Notes: a model not told the origin generated them from the letters alone. A DNA stretch of 39,159 nucleotides from Deltaproteobacteria bacterium (GCA_005879805.1 VBKL01000083.1:1-39159), one strand, 5' to 3'. Positions 1-12,403 are shown, counted from the stretch's first letter. Made by a program: numbers and translations.

Positions 1-42
1 GATTGCGCGCCATCGGCCTCTGACCCCCTCCCTCCCGCCCCA

Positions 43-483
43 TCACACCGTCGCAGTCCGAACCGGCCGCGTTCGCATCTCGGTCGAAGGCACGACCGCC
101 GCCCGCCGGGCCAGGCAGAAGGCGGAGACCGCCATCACCACGTCGCGCACCGCGATGTCGTAGAAGCGGCCGAGAAGCAGATCGACGGCGATGCAGAGGA
201 GCCAGATGCCGACGATGATGGCGAAGGTGCGCGTCCATCGCGTGGCGAGCACGCCCAGGCCGGCGACGATCTCGATGACGCCCACGATGTACATGAAGGT
301 GCGGCCGCTGAACGGCAGCATCGACGCGAACGCCGGCGCGATGTATTTCGACCAATCGACGAGCAAGTTGGTGAACTTGTCGAGACCGGCCACGATGGGC
401 ACGATTCCAAACACCAGTTTCAAGGTTGCGAAGACGCTCCTCGCGGTGGTCGTCTCCAGGGTACGATCGGCTGCTTCCGACAT
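43..483 (-). CDS. DoxX-like small integral membrane protein
   Basis: A 146-residue hydrophobic protein with about four predicted membrane segments (KLVFGIVPIVAGLDKF, TFMYIVGVIEIVAGLGVLA, TFAIIVGIWLLCIAVDLLL and VVMAVSAFCLA). The layout and the G-x-D-K-F stretch after the first helix resemble the DoxX/DoxD-like family. Members of that family sit in the cytoplasmic membrane, and their exact role is often unknown. I chose the third in-frame Met as start because GGAGG lies five bases before it; the reading frame itself opens at 501. It is transcribed away from maeB, with 162 bp between the two starts. The short basic C-terminal tail has no recognisable motif. The family call is good; no substrate can be inferred. 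Confidence 0.75.
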   Translation of the reverse strand: MSEAADRTLETTTARSVFATLKLVFGIVPIVAGLDKFTNLLVDWSKYIAPAFASMLPFSGRTFMYIVGVIEIVAGLGVLATRWTRTFAIIVGIWLLCIAVDLLLGRFYDIAVRDVVMAVSAFCLARRAAVVPSTEMRTRPVRTATV

Positions 484-608
484 GACTACCTCCATTTCCA
501 AACCAACAATGTTTGAATCGGTATCGGGAATGGGTAGCCCTGAGCGGCCCCGTAGGCGGGCGGTCGCACGACGCTAGTCTTGGTCGGGGATCGGTAACGC
601 AACGTGTC

Positions 609-637
609 TTGACGCCGATCAGGCTGCGCGCACCTAT
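609..637 (+). promoter_or_regulatory. possible sigma-70-like promoter of maeB
   Basis: TTGACG at 609-614 and ACCTAT at 632-637 are separated by 17 bp. The expected start of transcription would fall at about 644, one or two bases before the maeB ATG at 646. No Shine-Dalgarno sequence precedes that ATG, so a leaderless or near-leaderless mRNA is possible. The -10 element is a poor match, so this is tentative. Confidence 0.25.
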
Positions 638-645
638 GCGCGCCC

Positions 646-2934
<2,289 letters not shown>

Positions 2935-5861
2935 CAGGGGCGAATCGCTTGCGGAGGAAGTCCTGGGCGCTCTGCGCCTGCGCCTCGGCTTGTGCGATGC
3001 AGAGCGACACGCGTTCGACGGTGTTCGCGAGGATCCGCTTGATGGCCGGATTGGCGCCGGCTCGCGGGCCGAAGGCGCTCTTCAGCTCCTCGGCGTGTGC
3101 GCTGTCGCAGAAGACGCTGCCGACCCCTGGGAAGGTGGCCATCCCGCGCTCGCCGAAGGCGCTCGAGAGCTGGTCGAGGTGACCGCGCGTCCATTTCCAG
3201 GCGGTCTCGCGCATGGCCGGATCGGAGAACATGACGTAAGGAGGGATGGCGCGTTCGTTCTCGCGCAGCCTCGGGTCGAGGGCGAGCCCGAGCGCCTTCT
3301 CGGCCAGGATCGGATCGCGCGTCGAGGAGAGCGCGCCGATGATGCGCGCGCGGATCGCTTCGTCGTCTGACTTTGCGAGTCGCGCGTCGAGGCCGCGGAA
3401 GAAGGCCGCGTCGCCTTCGCGCACGGCGGTCGCGAGCGCCAATCCGGCGAGGCCGGGCGCTACCGCCTTGTCGTCGAACGACTGCCCTCCAAGCGCGGCG
3501 TAGGCGCGTCCGCGCTTCGCACCTTCCGCGGTCACGCGCGGCTCCTCCGCGACGTCGACGAGGAAGCCGATGGCGGCATCGCGCAGCCTGCGGTTGCCCG
3601 AGGATTCACCCGGCTTCGCGTCCCAACCGAGACGGTCGGCGACGGGCAGATAGAGCTCGCCCCCGAACCGCCGGGCGGCATCGCGCTCGGTGCCGGTCGC
3701 CAGGTACTGGATGACGAAGCCGAGCAGCCCGATGGGGTCCTTCGCCACCTCACCGCTCGGATCGCGCGACAGGTAGGGCATCGCCGCCAGCGCGTCGGCG
3801 ACGGGAAGGGTGCCGCTGCGAACCGCCGCCAGGAGCGCCCGGGACAGCGAGAGCCTCTCGCGTACGTCGAGGCTCGTGTAGCCGTCGTCCCGCAGCCGGG
3901 CCAGATCGGCGGGCGCGAGCGACCACCGGTAATAGCCAGTGCCGCTCGCGTTCGGCATCACCCACGAGGGGCAACCGTCCAGGTCCATCGATCCGTGGGC
4001 CTCGGTCAGGAGCGAGCACGATTCCCGGGCCTCGGTGCCCAGCCCATAGCGCGCGCAGACCGGAACGTGCCAGATGCGATCGCGCGATGCCTCCGATCCC
4101 AGAGGCAGGTAGCGCGACTGGGAAAGCTCGAGCCGTCCGCGCGAACCGTCGCAGGAGGTCTTCACCTCGACGAGCGGCACGCCCTCCTGATCGATGAAGC
4201 TGCGGAAGGCCGCCTTGACGTCGCGTCCCGCCGCGCGCCCCACCGCCTCGAGAAGCTCGTCGGTCGAGCCGAGTCCGTTCTTGTGCGCGGCGACGTAGGA
4301 GCGGATGCCGGCGCGGAACGCGTCTGGCCCGATGTACCGCTCGAACATGGTGAGGAGCGCTCCGCCCTTCCAGTAGGTGAGCCCGTCGAAGGCGTTCTGG
4401 ATGTCTCCGGGGCTCTCGATTTTCTGCCGGATCTTCCGCGCGGTGCGCAGCGAGTCGGTCGACATCGCTCCGTTCGCGCGATTGAAGAGGACGGTGGTGT
4501 CGTCGAGCGAGGGATCCCACTGGTCGACGATGCGGGCGGCGAGCCAGCTGGCGAACGATTCGTTGAGCCAGATCTCGTCCCACCAGCGCATGGTGACGGA
4601 GTCGCCGAACCACTGGTGGGAGATCTCGTGGGCGAGGGTGTCGGCGACATTGTTCTTGAGATCGGGATGGGAGATTCCTTCGTTGTAGAGCAGGAAGGTC
4701 TCGCGGTACGTGATGGCGCCCGCATTCTCCATCGCCCCTTGCTCGAAGTCGGGGATGACGAGGTGGTCGAGCTTCTCGTACGGCATCGGCGAGGCGAAGT
4801 ACTTCTCGAGGAGCGCGAGGATCGGCACCGCCGCTTGCGCGCCGAAGGACAGCTCCTTGGCCCGGCCCTTGGGCGCGAAGAAGCGCATCGGCAGGGCCTT
4901 GGCGCGGAGCTCGTTGGGCGGCGCCTCGACGCGGACCTCGTCCCACGGTCCGACCGCGAAGAGGACCAGGTAGGTCGGCAGCGGCTGCGTCGCTCCGAAA
5001 CGAAGCGTCTTCATTCCGTTGGCCGCCGGCTTCTCCTCGACCGGAAGCGTGTTGGAGACGATGACGTCAGAAGCCGGTCCGGTCAGCGTCACCTCGAAAG
5101 GCGTCTTGAACCGCGGCTCGTCGAAGCAGGGGAATGCGTACCGGGCGCTGATCTCCTCGAAGTGCGTGCTCGCGTAGGCCCGGCCGTCGGCGCGGGCGAG
5201 GTACACACCGCGGAGGTGCTGGTTGTACGGAGCGTCCCAGATGAATCGCAGCGTGGCCTTGCCGGGCCCGATCGTGCGCGGAAGGGTGAGCTTCGCGACG
5301 CCACCGGGATCGACCTGGGCGTACGCCGCATCGGCCCCGTCGACCGACGCGGACGTCACGTGCAGGTCGGCGCCGTGCAGCCAGATGACGCTGTGGGGAC
5401 TGTCGAGCTCGATGGCGATCTCGCCGGTTCCCGAGAAGCGCTCCTTGGTGGGGTCGATCTCGAGCGCCAAGGCGTACCCGAGGGGACGTACGCCCGCGGG
5501 AAGCTTTCCCAGGGGCGGCTGCGCGTCGTCGGATACGGCTGGGGGCAGGGTGGCACTCGGGGGCGCGGCGGGTCGCGATCCCGTGGTGCTACAGGCGAGA
5601 AGGAAAGAGAGTCCGAAGACGAGCCGGCGAGAAGGCATGGCAATACCTCGCGCTCGGAAGGAGCAGGGCGGCTACGACTGGTATGGCACGGTATTTCCGG
5701 GGAGGCAGGGCCCGGAAAGCGGATCCGGCCCGTGTGCACGGGGAAGTGCGGTGCTCGGTCCGTCCCGAACTATTCGATTTTCGTCGCTTTTGTAGGTGGC
5801 CGCCAAGGTGGCCAAGCGCGTCCCAGTGGCGATGGCCAGATTGCCTTCCTCAGGAGGAGTC

Positions 5862-6959
5862 GTGTTTCGCCTGCTTGCCGCCGCGATGGTCCTCGTCGCC
5901 TGTGGCGCCGCGCCGGTTCCGAACAAGGGTTCCGCGCCCGATCCCGGATCCGACGGAGGATCTCCGAACCCGGCACCTGCCGGCCCGCCGGCTTTCACGG
6001 TGACGGACGTCGGCCCCGCGACCGTGACGTTCATCGACGATCGCGGCCGGCTCGCGGGCATCGTCTGTCCGTCGGACGGCTCCGGATGCGTGGGATCCAT
6101 CTACACGCCCGATTCGGGATGGGCGCCCGCGCCGATGCCGAGCGGGGCGGAAGAGACGATCCCGATAGGAATCGATCGGAACGACACGATCGCTCACAAC
6201 GCGATGTTCCCCTATGGGCTCCGTTCGTCGTACCTGCGTGCCTACGTCGGCGACCGGCCCTTCCCGACCGCGGCCGACCACGCGCCGCAAACGACCTTCC
6301 TCAACGCCATCCATCCGATCACCGGGCACACGGTCGGCTATGACGAGGTGCTTGGCGGCGCCTTCTTGTTCGACGGCAAGATGGTGACGCCAATTGCCGT
6401 GCAACCCGGGAAAAGCTTCGACAACGGAGGCCCGAGCCAAGCAATGGCAGTGAACAGCCGCGACCAGGTGGTCGGCTGGATGCGCGTCGGGTCGAGTCCC
6501 GGCATCTACAACGACGGCCATGCTCATGCTTTCCTGTGGGAGAACGGCACCGCTCGTGATCTGGGCGCCCACGGCTTCTGCGAGAGCCTGGCAGTCGCGG
6601 TCAATGACGCAGGCCTCGTGGCGGGAGTCATCGACATCGGGGACCGCTGCGGAGAGCCGCAGCTGTTCCTCTGGGACGGACAGATGCACGTGCTGGGCTG
6701 CGCAGAGGGAGGGATCGACTGCTGGGCCTTTGGAATGAACGCTCGCGGCGACGTCGTGGGCAATGCACTTTCGAGCGTCCCCGGGGAGCGCGGGTTCCTC
6801 TACCGCGACGGACGGTTCTATTGGCTGGACGAGTTGACCGACGCCAAGGGATGGACGTTCGAGTACCCCCAGGCCATCAACGACGCCGGCCGGATCACGG
6901 GCTTCGGGCATGTTTCCGGTGCGCAGGGGGGACATAGCTTCGTGCTGACGCCGCGTTGA
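5862..6959 (+). CDS. HAF-repeat lipoprotein
   Basis: Predicted secreted lipoprotein of 365 residues made largely of HAF-type beta repeats. Repeat cores of the form AVNSRDQVVGW, AVNDAGLVAGV, GMNARGDVVGN and AINDAGRITGF alternate with HAFLWENG-, LFLWDGQ- and GFLYRDGR-like strands, the usual signature of these probable beta-propeller surface proteins. I start at the GTG at 5862 because AGGAGG lies four bases before it and it gives a clean lipoprotein signal ending LVAC. The frame is open upstream to an ATG at 5796, but that start would put charged residues before the signal. A Pro/Gly/Ser-rich linker follows the lipobox. No catalytic motif is visible and the function is unknown. Confidence 0.82.
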   Translation: MFRLLAAAMVLVACGAAPVPNKGSAPDPGSDGGSPNPAPAGPPAFTVTDVGPATVTFIDDRGRLAGIVCPSDGSGCVGSIYTPDSGWAPAPMPSGAEETIPIGIDRNDTIAHNAMFPYGLRSSYLRAYVGDRPFPTAADHAPQTTFLNAIHPITGHTVGYDEVLGGAFLFDGKMVTPIAVQPGKSFDNGGPSQAMAVNSRDQVVGWMRVGSSPGIYNDGHAHAFLWENGTARDLGAHGFCESLAVAVNDAGLVAGVIDIGDRCGEPQLFLWDGQMHVLGCAEGGIDCWAFGMNARGDVVGNALSSVPGERGFLYRDGRFYWLDELTDAKGWTFEYPQAINDAGRITGFGHVSGAQGGHSFVLTPR

Positions 6960-6977
6960 CTGAAGTAGAATGCCGGA

Positions 6978-7547
6978 GTGCGGACGAACCTCGACATAGC
7001 CTTCGAGCTCGATCGCCGATGGCGGCTCCTGAGGGGCGAAATGGAGGGATCCAAGAAGGCGGCCCTGATCGGGCTCGCCCGCGTTCTGGCCGAGGCCCGG
7101 GTTCCCTATGCGATCATCGGTGGCGTCGCCCTGCAGATCCACCAAGCCGACCCGAGAACGACGATCGATATCGACCTCGCGGTCCTCGCACGCGATCAGA
7201 TTCCGAGAGACCGGCTCGCCGCCGCGGGCTTCCGCCGCACCGGATCCTTCGCCAACTCCGAGAACTGGATCGGTCCGGAACAGACGCCCGTGCAGTTCAC
7301 TGATGACGTTGCGTTGGCGAAAGCGATCGGGCGCGCTGACGAGATCACCGTCGAGTCCGTGAAGCTGCGCGTGATCGGAAAGGCCGACCTGCTCCGGGAA
7401 AAGCTGCGCGCCGGTTCCGATCCGGCGCGCCGTCGCTCGAAGCGGCTGCAGGACCTCGCCGATGCCCATTCCCTCGTCGAGCAAGACCCCAGCCTGGTCG
7501 AGGGCTTGACCGAGGTGGAAAAGCACATGCTCGACTCCGCCCCCTAG
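6978..7547 (+). CDS. small nucleotidyltransferase-fold protein (AbiEii-like)
   Basis: A 189-residue protein with the minimal nucleotidyltransferase signature: YAIIGGVALQ followed about a dozen residues later by TIDIDLAVL, which gives the GG and D-x-D elements. A later segment (VESVKLRVIGKADLLREKLRAG) resembles the region after the core in AbiEii/AbiGii toxin-family and related proteins. No AbiEi-like antitoxin partner is next to it, so a toxin role is not supported; it may be an orphan domain protein. The GTG at 6978 has no well-placed ribosome site. An ATG at 7041 preceded by GAGGGG is a good alternative start and would give 168 residues. The upstream codons still look coding, so I kept the longer form. 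Confidence 0.7.
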   Translation: MRTNLDIAFELDRRWRLLRGEMEGSKKAALIGLARVLAEARVPYAIIGGVALQIHQADPRTTIDIDLAVLARDQIPRDRLAAAGFRRTGSFANSENWIGPEQTPVQFTDDVALAKAIGRADEITVESVKLRVIGKADLLREKLRAGSDPARRRSKRLQDLADAHSLVEQDPSLVEGLTEVEKHMLDSAP

Positions 7548-7661
7548 CATCCGTACTGCAGCGGACCTGCGTCTCGTTCGATCCCGCGCAAACAGGCGCT
7601 TTCCTGTTCCCGCGAGGCCCCAGATCGGGTACGTATCGCCATTCCCCCGCACGGAGGCTTC

Positions 7662-9221
7662 ATGGGCATCGAAGTCAGGGGTCCCGGCGTCTCTGCGACG
7701 AGCCAGGTCCTCACCAAGGAAGCGCTCGCCTTCGTCGAACGGCTCCATCGCGAATTGAACCCGAGGCGGGAAGAGCTTCTCGCCAAGCGGGCGGCCCGCC
7801 AGATGGAGCTGGACGCTGGCAAGGAGTTCGATTTCCTTCCGGAAACCAAGAAGGTACGCGACTCCGACTTCAAGGTCGCGAGCTGTCCCAAGGACCTCGA
7901 GAAGCGGTTCGTCGAGATCACCGGGCCGGTCGAGCGCAAGATGATGATCAACGCGCTCAATTCCGGCGCTGACGTCTTCATGGCGGATTTCGAGGACGCG
8001 CTCTCCCCCACCTGGAGCAACGTGGTGGTGGGCCACGTCAATCTCATGGACGCGGTCCGCAAGAAGCTCGCCTTCACCTCGCCGGAGGGGAAGGCCTACA
8101 AGCTCAACGACAAGATCGCGACGCTCCTCGTCCGCCCGCGCGGGTGGCACCTGCCCGAGAAGCACCTCGTCCTCGACGGAAAGCCCGTCTCGGGGTCGCT
8201 CGCCGATTTCGGGCTCGCTTTCTTCCACAATGCCCGGGAGCAGCTCGATCGCCAGAGCGGCCCCTACTACTACCTGCCGAAGATCGAGAGCCACCTCGAG
8301 GCGCGCCTCTGGAACGACGCCTTCCTGCTCGCCCAGGACGCGCTCAAGATCCCGCGCGGAAGCGTCCGCGCAACCGTCCTCATCGAGACCATCCCGGCGG
8401 CTTTCGAGATGGACGAGATCCTCTACGAATTGCGCGAGCACATGAGCGGCCTCAATGCGGGCCGCTGGGACTACATGTTCTCCATCATCAAGAAGTTCCG
8501 CACCCGCGACGACCGCATCCTGCCCGACCGCGCCCAGGTGACGATGACCGTCCCCTTCATGCGCGCGTACACCGAGCTCCTCATCAAGACCTGCCACCGC
8601 CGCGGCGCCCACGCGCTGGGCGGGATGGCTCCCTTCATCCCCTCCCGCAAGGACGCCGCGATCAACGAGAAGGCCTTCGCCAAGACCCACGAGGACAAGC
8701 GGCGCGAGGCCACCGACGGTTTCGACGGCACCTGGGTGGCCCACCCCGACCTGGTGAAGATCGCCGCCGAGGACTTCGACAAGGTGCTCGGCAAGAAGCC
8801 GAACCAGAAGGAGAAGCTGCGCAGCGAAGTTTCGGTAACCGCTCACCAGCTCACCGATACGAAAGTGCCGGGTGGCACGGTTACCGAAGCGGGCTTCCGC
8901 AACAACATCAACGTCGCCTTGCAGTACGTGAATTCGTGGCTGATGGGCAACGGCGCCGCCGCCATCTTCAACTTGATGGAGGACGCGGCGACCGCCGAGA
9001 TCTCCCGTGCCCAGCTCTGGCAATGGATCAAGAACAAAGCCAAGCTGGACGACGGGCGTACGGCGACCGGCGACCTCTACCGCAAGGTCCGCGACGAGGA
9101 GCTCGAGAAGCTCGGACGCGGCGGCCGGCTCGGGGAAGCGGCCGAGATCCTCGACGGCCTCATCCTTTCCCAGGACTTCGCCGAATTCCTCACCAACTCC
9201 GCCTACCAGCGCCTCGATTGA
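7662..9221 (+). CDS. aceB: malate synthase (class A type)
   Basis: A 519-residue enzyme, the typical length of malate synthase A, which condenses glyoxylate with acetyl-CoA to give malate. Family landmarks include [13 protein letters not shown], the [12 protein letters not shown] stretch, [34 protein letters not shown] and the [15 protein letters not shown] region that contributes to the CoA site. The ATG at 7662 has GGAGG five bases upstream. pckG follows after 34 bp with no terminator between them, so the two probably form one unit taking C2 carbon to PEP. Isocitrate lyase is not in the window; glyoxylate could instead come from the oxalate genes to the right. The reading frame is intact. 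Confidence 0.95.
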   Translation: MGIEVRGPGVSATSQVLTKEALAFVERLHRELNPRREELLAKRAARQMELDAGKEFDFLPETKKVRDSDFKVASCPKDLEKRFVEITGPVERKMMINALNSGADVFMADFEDALSPTWSNVVVGHVNLMDAVRKKLAFTSPEGKAYKLNDKIATLLVRPRGWHLPEKHLVLDGKPVSGSLADFGLAFFHNAREQLDRQSGPYYYLPKIESHLEARLWNDAFLLAQDALKIPRGSVRATVLIETIPAAFEMDEILYELREHMSGLNAGRWDYMFSIIKKFRTRDDRILPDRAQVTMTVPFMRAYTELLIKTCHRRGAHALGGMAPFIPSRKDAAINEKAFAKTHEDKRREATDGFDGTWVAHPDLVKIAAEDFDKVLGKKPNQKEKLRSEVSVTAHQLTDTKVPGGTVTEAGFRNNINVALQYVNSWLMGNGAAAIFNLMEDAATAEISRAQLWQWIKNKAKLDDGRTATGDLYRKVRDEELEKLGRGGRLGEAAEILDGLILSQDFAEFLTNSAYQRLD

Positions 9222-9255
9222 GGTACGACGCAAGACTCCTCTCCCGGAGACGTAC

Positions 9256-10479
9256 ATGACGGCATTGAGCTCCCCGGTCCAGCGATGGGTCGACGAAATC
9301 AAGAAGATGACGACCCCGGACAAGGTCGTCGTGTGCGACGGCTCGGAGGAGGAGCGCGAGCGTCTCACCAAGGAATGCCTCGCGACCGGCGAGCTCATCG
9401 AGCTGAACCAGCAGAAGCTTCCCGGCTGCTATCTGCACCGGAGCGCGCCGCACGACGTGGCGCGGACGGAGCACCTCACCTTCGTCTGCACGAGGCACAA
9501 GGAAGAGGCGGGCCCCAACAACAACTGGATGCCGCCGTCGGACGCGAAGACGAAGCTCGCCGGGCTCTACCAGGGCGCGATGAAGGGCCGCACCATGTTC
9601 GTAGTGCCCTTCCTCATGGGGCCGCCCGGATCGCGCTTCTCGAAGGTGGGCGTCGAGATCACCGACAGCCGCTACGTGGTCCTCAACATGCGCATCATGA
9701 CGCGCATCGGACGCGTCGCTCTCGAGCACCTCGGCGGCTCGGACGACTTCACCCGCTGCCTGCATTCGCTCGGCGATCTGAGCCCCGACCGCCGGTTCAT
9801 CTGTCACTTCCCCGAGGAGAACACCATCTGGTCGGTGGGCTCCGGGTACGGCGGCAACGCGCTCCTCGGCAAGAAGTGCATGGCGCTCCGCATCGCCAGC
9901 TGGCTCGGCAAGAAGGAAGGCTGGCTCGCCGAGCACATGCTCATCCTCGGGCTCCGCACCCCCGAGGGAAAGACGCACTACCTCACCGGCGCCTTCCCCA
10001 GCGCCTGCGGGAAGACCAATCTCGCCATGCTCGTCCCGCCCGCCTCCAAGCCGGGCTGGAAGGTGGAAACGCTGGGCGACGACATCGCCTGGCTGCGCAA
10101 GGGCGACGACGGCCGGCTGTGGGCCATCAATCCCGAGTCGGGCTTCTTCGGCGTGGTCCCCGGGACCAGCCGCAAGACCAACCCCAACGCCGTGGAGATG
10201 ATCCAGAAGAACACCATCTACACGAACGTCGCGCTCCGCCCGGACGGGACGCCCTGGTGGGAGGGCCACGACGATCCGTCGCCGGCGAACGCCCTCGACT
10301 GGCAGGGCCGTCCCTGGACGCCCGCCTCGAGCGAGAAGGCGGCGCACCCGAACAGCCGCTTCACCACGCCCGCAGAGCAGTGTCCGTCCATCTCGCCGCG
10401 CTGGCAGGACCCGGAAGGCGTGCCGATCTCGGCCATCCTCTTCGGCGCCCGGCGCCAGCGCAACGTTCCCCTGGTCTAA
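9256..10479 (+). CDS. pckG: PEP carboxykinase (GTP), N-terminal part, ended by in-frame TAA
   Basis: The first 407 codons of a GTP-dependent PEP carboxykinase, which converts oxaloacetate to PEP at the entry to gluconeogenesis. Landmarks include PNNNWMPP near residue 92 and the P-loop AFPSACGKTNLAML near residues 245-258. The GDDIAWL metal-site region and the ISAILFGARR segment follow. Codon 408 is TAA (10477-10479), where homologues continue VPLV-(T/Y)-x-A-x-N/D-W-Q-H-G. Homology resumes at once in the same frame and runs to the normal end at 11052, 598 codons in all. The truncated product would lack the guanine-binding part and could not be a normal enzyme. It is either a sequence error, a single-base nonsense mutation (for example TAC to TAA), or read through. 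GGAG precedes the ATG. Confidence 0.85.
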   Translation: MTALSSPVQRWVDEIKKMTTPDKVVVCDGSEEERERLTKECLATGELIELNQQKLPGCYLHRSAPHDVARTEHLTFVCTRHKEEAGPNNNWMPPSDAKTKLAGLYQGAMKGRTMFVVPFLMGPPGSRFSKVGVEITDSRYVVLNMRIMTRIGRVALEHLGGSDDFTRCLHSLGDLSPDRRFICHFPEENTIWSVGSGYGGNALLGKKCMALRIASWLGKKEGWLAEHMLILGLRTPEGKTHYLTGAFPSACGKTNLAMLVPPASKPGWKVETLGDDIAWLRKGDDGRLWAINPESGFFGVVPGTSRKTNPNAVEMIQKNTIYTNVALRPDGTPWWEGHDDPSPANALDWQGRPWTPASSEKAAHPNSRFTTPAEQCPSISPRWQDPEGVPISAILFGARRQRNVPLV

Positions 10480-11052
10480 CAGGCGCGCAACTGGCAGCAC
10501 GGCGTCTTCCTCGGCGCCACGCTCTCCTCGGAGACGACGGCGGCCACCACCGGCAAGGTCGGCGTCCTGCGCCGCGACCCGATGGCCATGCTTCCCTTCG
10601 TCGGCTACAACATGGGCGACTACTTCGCCCACTGGCTGGAAGTGGGGAAGAAGCTCTCCACGCCGCCCAAGATCTTCCGCCTGAACTGGTTCCGCACCGG
10701 AGAGAACGGCAAGTTCCTCTGGCCCGGCTACGGCGACAACATCCGCGTGCTCGAGTGGGTGGTGAAGCGCACCGAAGGGAAGGGCGAGGCCGTGGACACG
10801 CCCATCGGGTTCGTCCCGACGAGGAAGGCGATCGACACCAAGGGCCTCGACCTCTCCGAGGACGCCCTCGCACAGCTCTTGCGGGTCGATCCCGCCGATT
10901 GGGCCGAGGCGGTGCACAGCCAGGAGGAGTTCTTCGGCAGCTTCGGCAGCCGCCTGCCCCACGAGCTGCGCGAGGAGCACGATCTCCTGGCGAGACGCAT
11001 CCACGATGCGATGACGCCGCCCGATCTGCACGGACGCGACACCGGGAACTGA
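10480..11052 (+). pseudogene. pckG: PEP carboxykinase (GTP), C-terminal part after the stop codon
   Basis: The same reading frame as the upstream part, starting directly after the TAA. It encodes the remaining 190 residues of the enzyme. The first codons match the conserved NWQHGVFLGA and SSETTAA segments, followed by DPMAMLPFVGYNMGDYF. The aromatic-rich FRLNWF / GKFLWPGYGDN region of GTP-type enzymes holds the guanine-binding residues. The codon bias is unchanged and there is no other lesion, so any inactivation is very recent or not real. Independent translation could begin only at the ATG at 10582, which has no good ribosome site and would not give an active protein. Confidence 0.8.
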
Positions 11053-11058
11053 GATCGC

Positions 11059-11081
11059 CGCGAGGATGTCGTATCCTCGCG
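11059..11081. promoter_or_regulatory. perfect 9-bp inverted repeat between pckG and the next gene
   Basis: CGCGAGGAT at 11059-11067 and ATCCTCGCG at 11073-11081 form a perfect stem with a five-base loop. It begins six bases after the pckG stop and ends two bases before the ATG of the Asp-box gene. There is no T-run. It could act as a weak terminator, or in RNA it could occlude the ribosome site of the next gene; GAGG lies inside the stem. Confidence 0.45.
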
Positions 11082-11083
11082 GG

Positions 11084-12403
11084 ATGGGCGCACGGCAGCC
11101 AATCGTCGCGCTTCTTCTCGCCGCCGGCCTGGGCGCGCCGGCCGCCTTCGCCGATGGCGCGTTTCCGGACGAGCTCTCGGTGATGCTGCCCGAGGTGGAT
11201 CCCAACCGGATCCTCGTCGGCGCGAACTTCGGCCTCGTCGTCTCGCCCGACGCCGGCGCCAGCTGGCGCTACGTCTGCGAGCCGTTCATCACCGGCGCAG
11301 TCAACGACAACATCAGCTTCTACAAGGCCGGTAGCGACGGCACCGTGCTCGCGACCAGCTTCGTCGCCTTCTGGCGCTCCGCCGACGGCGGATGCACCTG
11401 GACGCGGGCGGGCGGGACGGTTTCTTCCAACGTATTGACCCGTGACCTGTTCATCGACCCGAACGATCCCCTCTTCGTGCTCGCCATCGTCACCGAGCTG
11501 CCGGCGGCGACGAACGACTCGATCCACCAGTCGGTCGACGGCGGGCGCACCTTCACCGGCCCGGCATATCGCACTGCAAATGGGAACCGCCTGAGCGGAG
11601 TGGAGATCGCCGGATCGGACCCGAACGTGGTCTATGCCACCGAGCTGCAGGACGGGGCGACCGTGGCCGTCCAGGCCTTCCTCCTCAAGAGCATCGACCA
11701 CGGCGCCACCTTCCCGAAGCGGCAACGATTGAACGTACCTTCGGGAACGGAAGTGCGCATCGCCGCGGTGGACGCCCTCAATCCCGCCGTCGTCTACCTG
11801 CGCCTGATCAGCACGGCGGCAGGCACTGACGCCATTGCCATGACTTCCGACGATGGACTGACGCTGAGCGACCCGCCCTTCACCATCCTCGCGCCCACCG
11901 CATTCAGCACCTTTCTCGTGGCCGCGAACGGGACGCTCTTCGCCGGCACGACCAGCTCGGACCTGTACGCGGCGCCGCAGGGGACCACGGCGTTCGTGAA
12001 GCGCACCGGCCCGCGCGCGCGGTGCCTGGGCCAGCGGCCGGGAAGCTCCACCGCGCCCATCTACGCTTGCGGCGACGGATTCCTCGACGGCTACAACCTC
12101 GGCGTCAGCGACGACGGCGCGCAGACGTTTCGCCCGCTCATGAAGTTCACCCAGATCGCCGGCCCGCTCACCTGCCCCGCCGTCAGCCAGGGCTGCGCGG
12201 CGCAGTTTGCGCTCCTCCAGCAGACGCTGGGCGTCACCCCGCCCCCGGGTGGGGCCGGCGGTGGAGGTGGGACGCCTTCCGCGTCGAAATCGGGCTGCGG
12301 CAGCGCCGGCGGCGACGGTGCGGCGCTCTCCGCGCTGGCGCTGGCGGCAGGGTACTTGAAATGGTTGCGCCGGAGAGGGACAACTCGCCGGCGTGCCCGT
12401 TAG
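11084..12403 (+). CDS. secreted Asp-box (BNR) beta-propeller protein with MYXO-CTERM-like tail
   Basis: A 439-residue exported protein. The signal peptide is ARQPIVALLLAAGLGAPAAFA. It carries repeated Asp-box motifs of the S-x-D-x-G-x-T-W/F type: SPDAGASW, SADGGCTW, SVDGGRTF, SIDHGATF and SDDGAQTF. These are typical of sialidase/sortilin-like beta-propellers. After a Gly-rich linker the end reads GCGSAGGDGAALSALALAA plus a basic run, which resembles the MYXO-CTERM surface-sorting signal (Cys, hydrophobic stretch, Arg cluster). The ATG at 11084 gives a clean signal peptide; another ATG at 11066 lies inside the hairpin. No catalytic residues can be identified. It is probably a surface-displayed protein of unknown ligand. 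Confidence 0.8.
   Translation: MGARQPIVALLLAAGLGAPAAFADGAFPDELSVMLPEVDPNRILVGANFGLVVSPDAGASWRYVCEPFITGAVNDNISFYKAGSDGTVLATSFVAFWRSADGGCTWTRAGGTVSSNVLTRDLFIDPNDPLFVLAIVTELPAATNDSIHQSVDGGRTFTGPAYRTANGNRLSGVEIAGSDPNVVYATELQDGATVAVQAFLLKSIDHGATFPKRQRLNVPSGTEVRIAAVDALNPAVVYLRLISTAAGTDAIAMTSDDGLTLSDPPFTILAPTAFSTFLVAANGTLFAGTTSSDLYAAPQGTTAFVKRTGPRARCLGQRPGSSTAPIYACGDGFLDGYNLGVSDDGAQTFRPLMKFTQIAGPLTCPAVSQGCAAQFALLQQTLGVTPPPGGAGGGGGTPSASKSGCGSAGGDGAALSALALAAGYLKWLRRRGTTRRRAR

Noticed and set aside
6978..7547. An AbiE-type toxin-antitoxin or phage-defence pair
   Set aside because: Only the nucleotidyltransferase-like member is present, with no antitoxin or partner gene on either side.
5850..9398. A reading frame of about 1180 codons on the minus strand opposite the lipoprotein, nucleotidyltransferase and malate synthase genes
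   Set aside because: It is the mirror of well-recognised genes in very GC-rich DNA, is rich in Arg/Gly/Val/His without any domain, and spans several real genes and their gaps.
10477..10479. Programmed recoding of the pckG stop as selenocysteine or pyrrolysine
   Set aside because: The codon is TAA, while those systems use TGA and TAG. Homologues carry an ordinary Thr or Tyr at this position.
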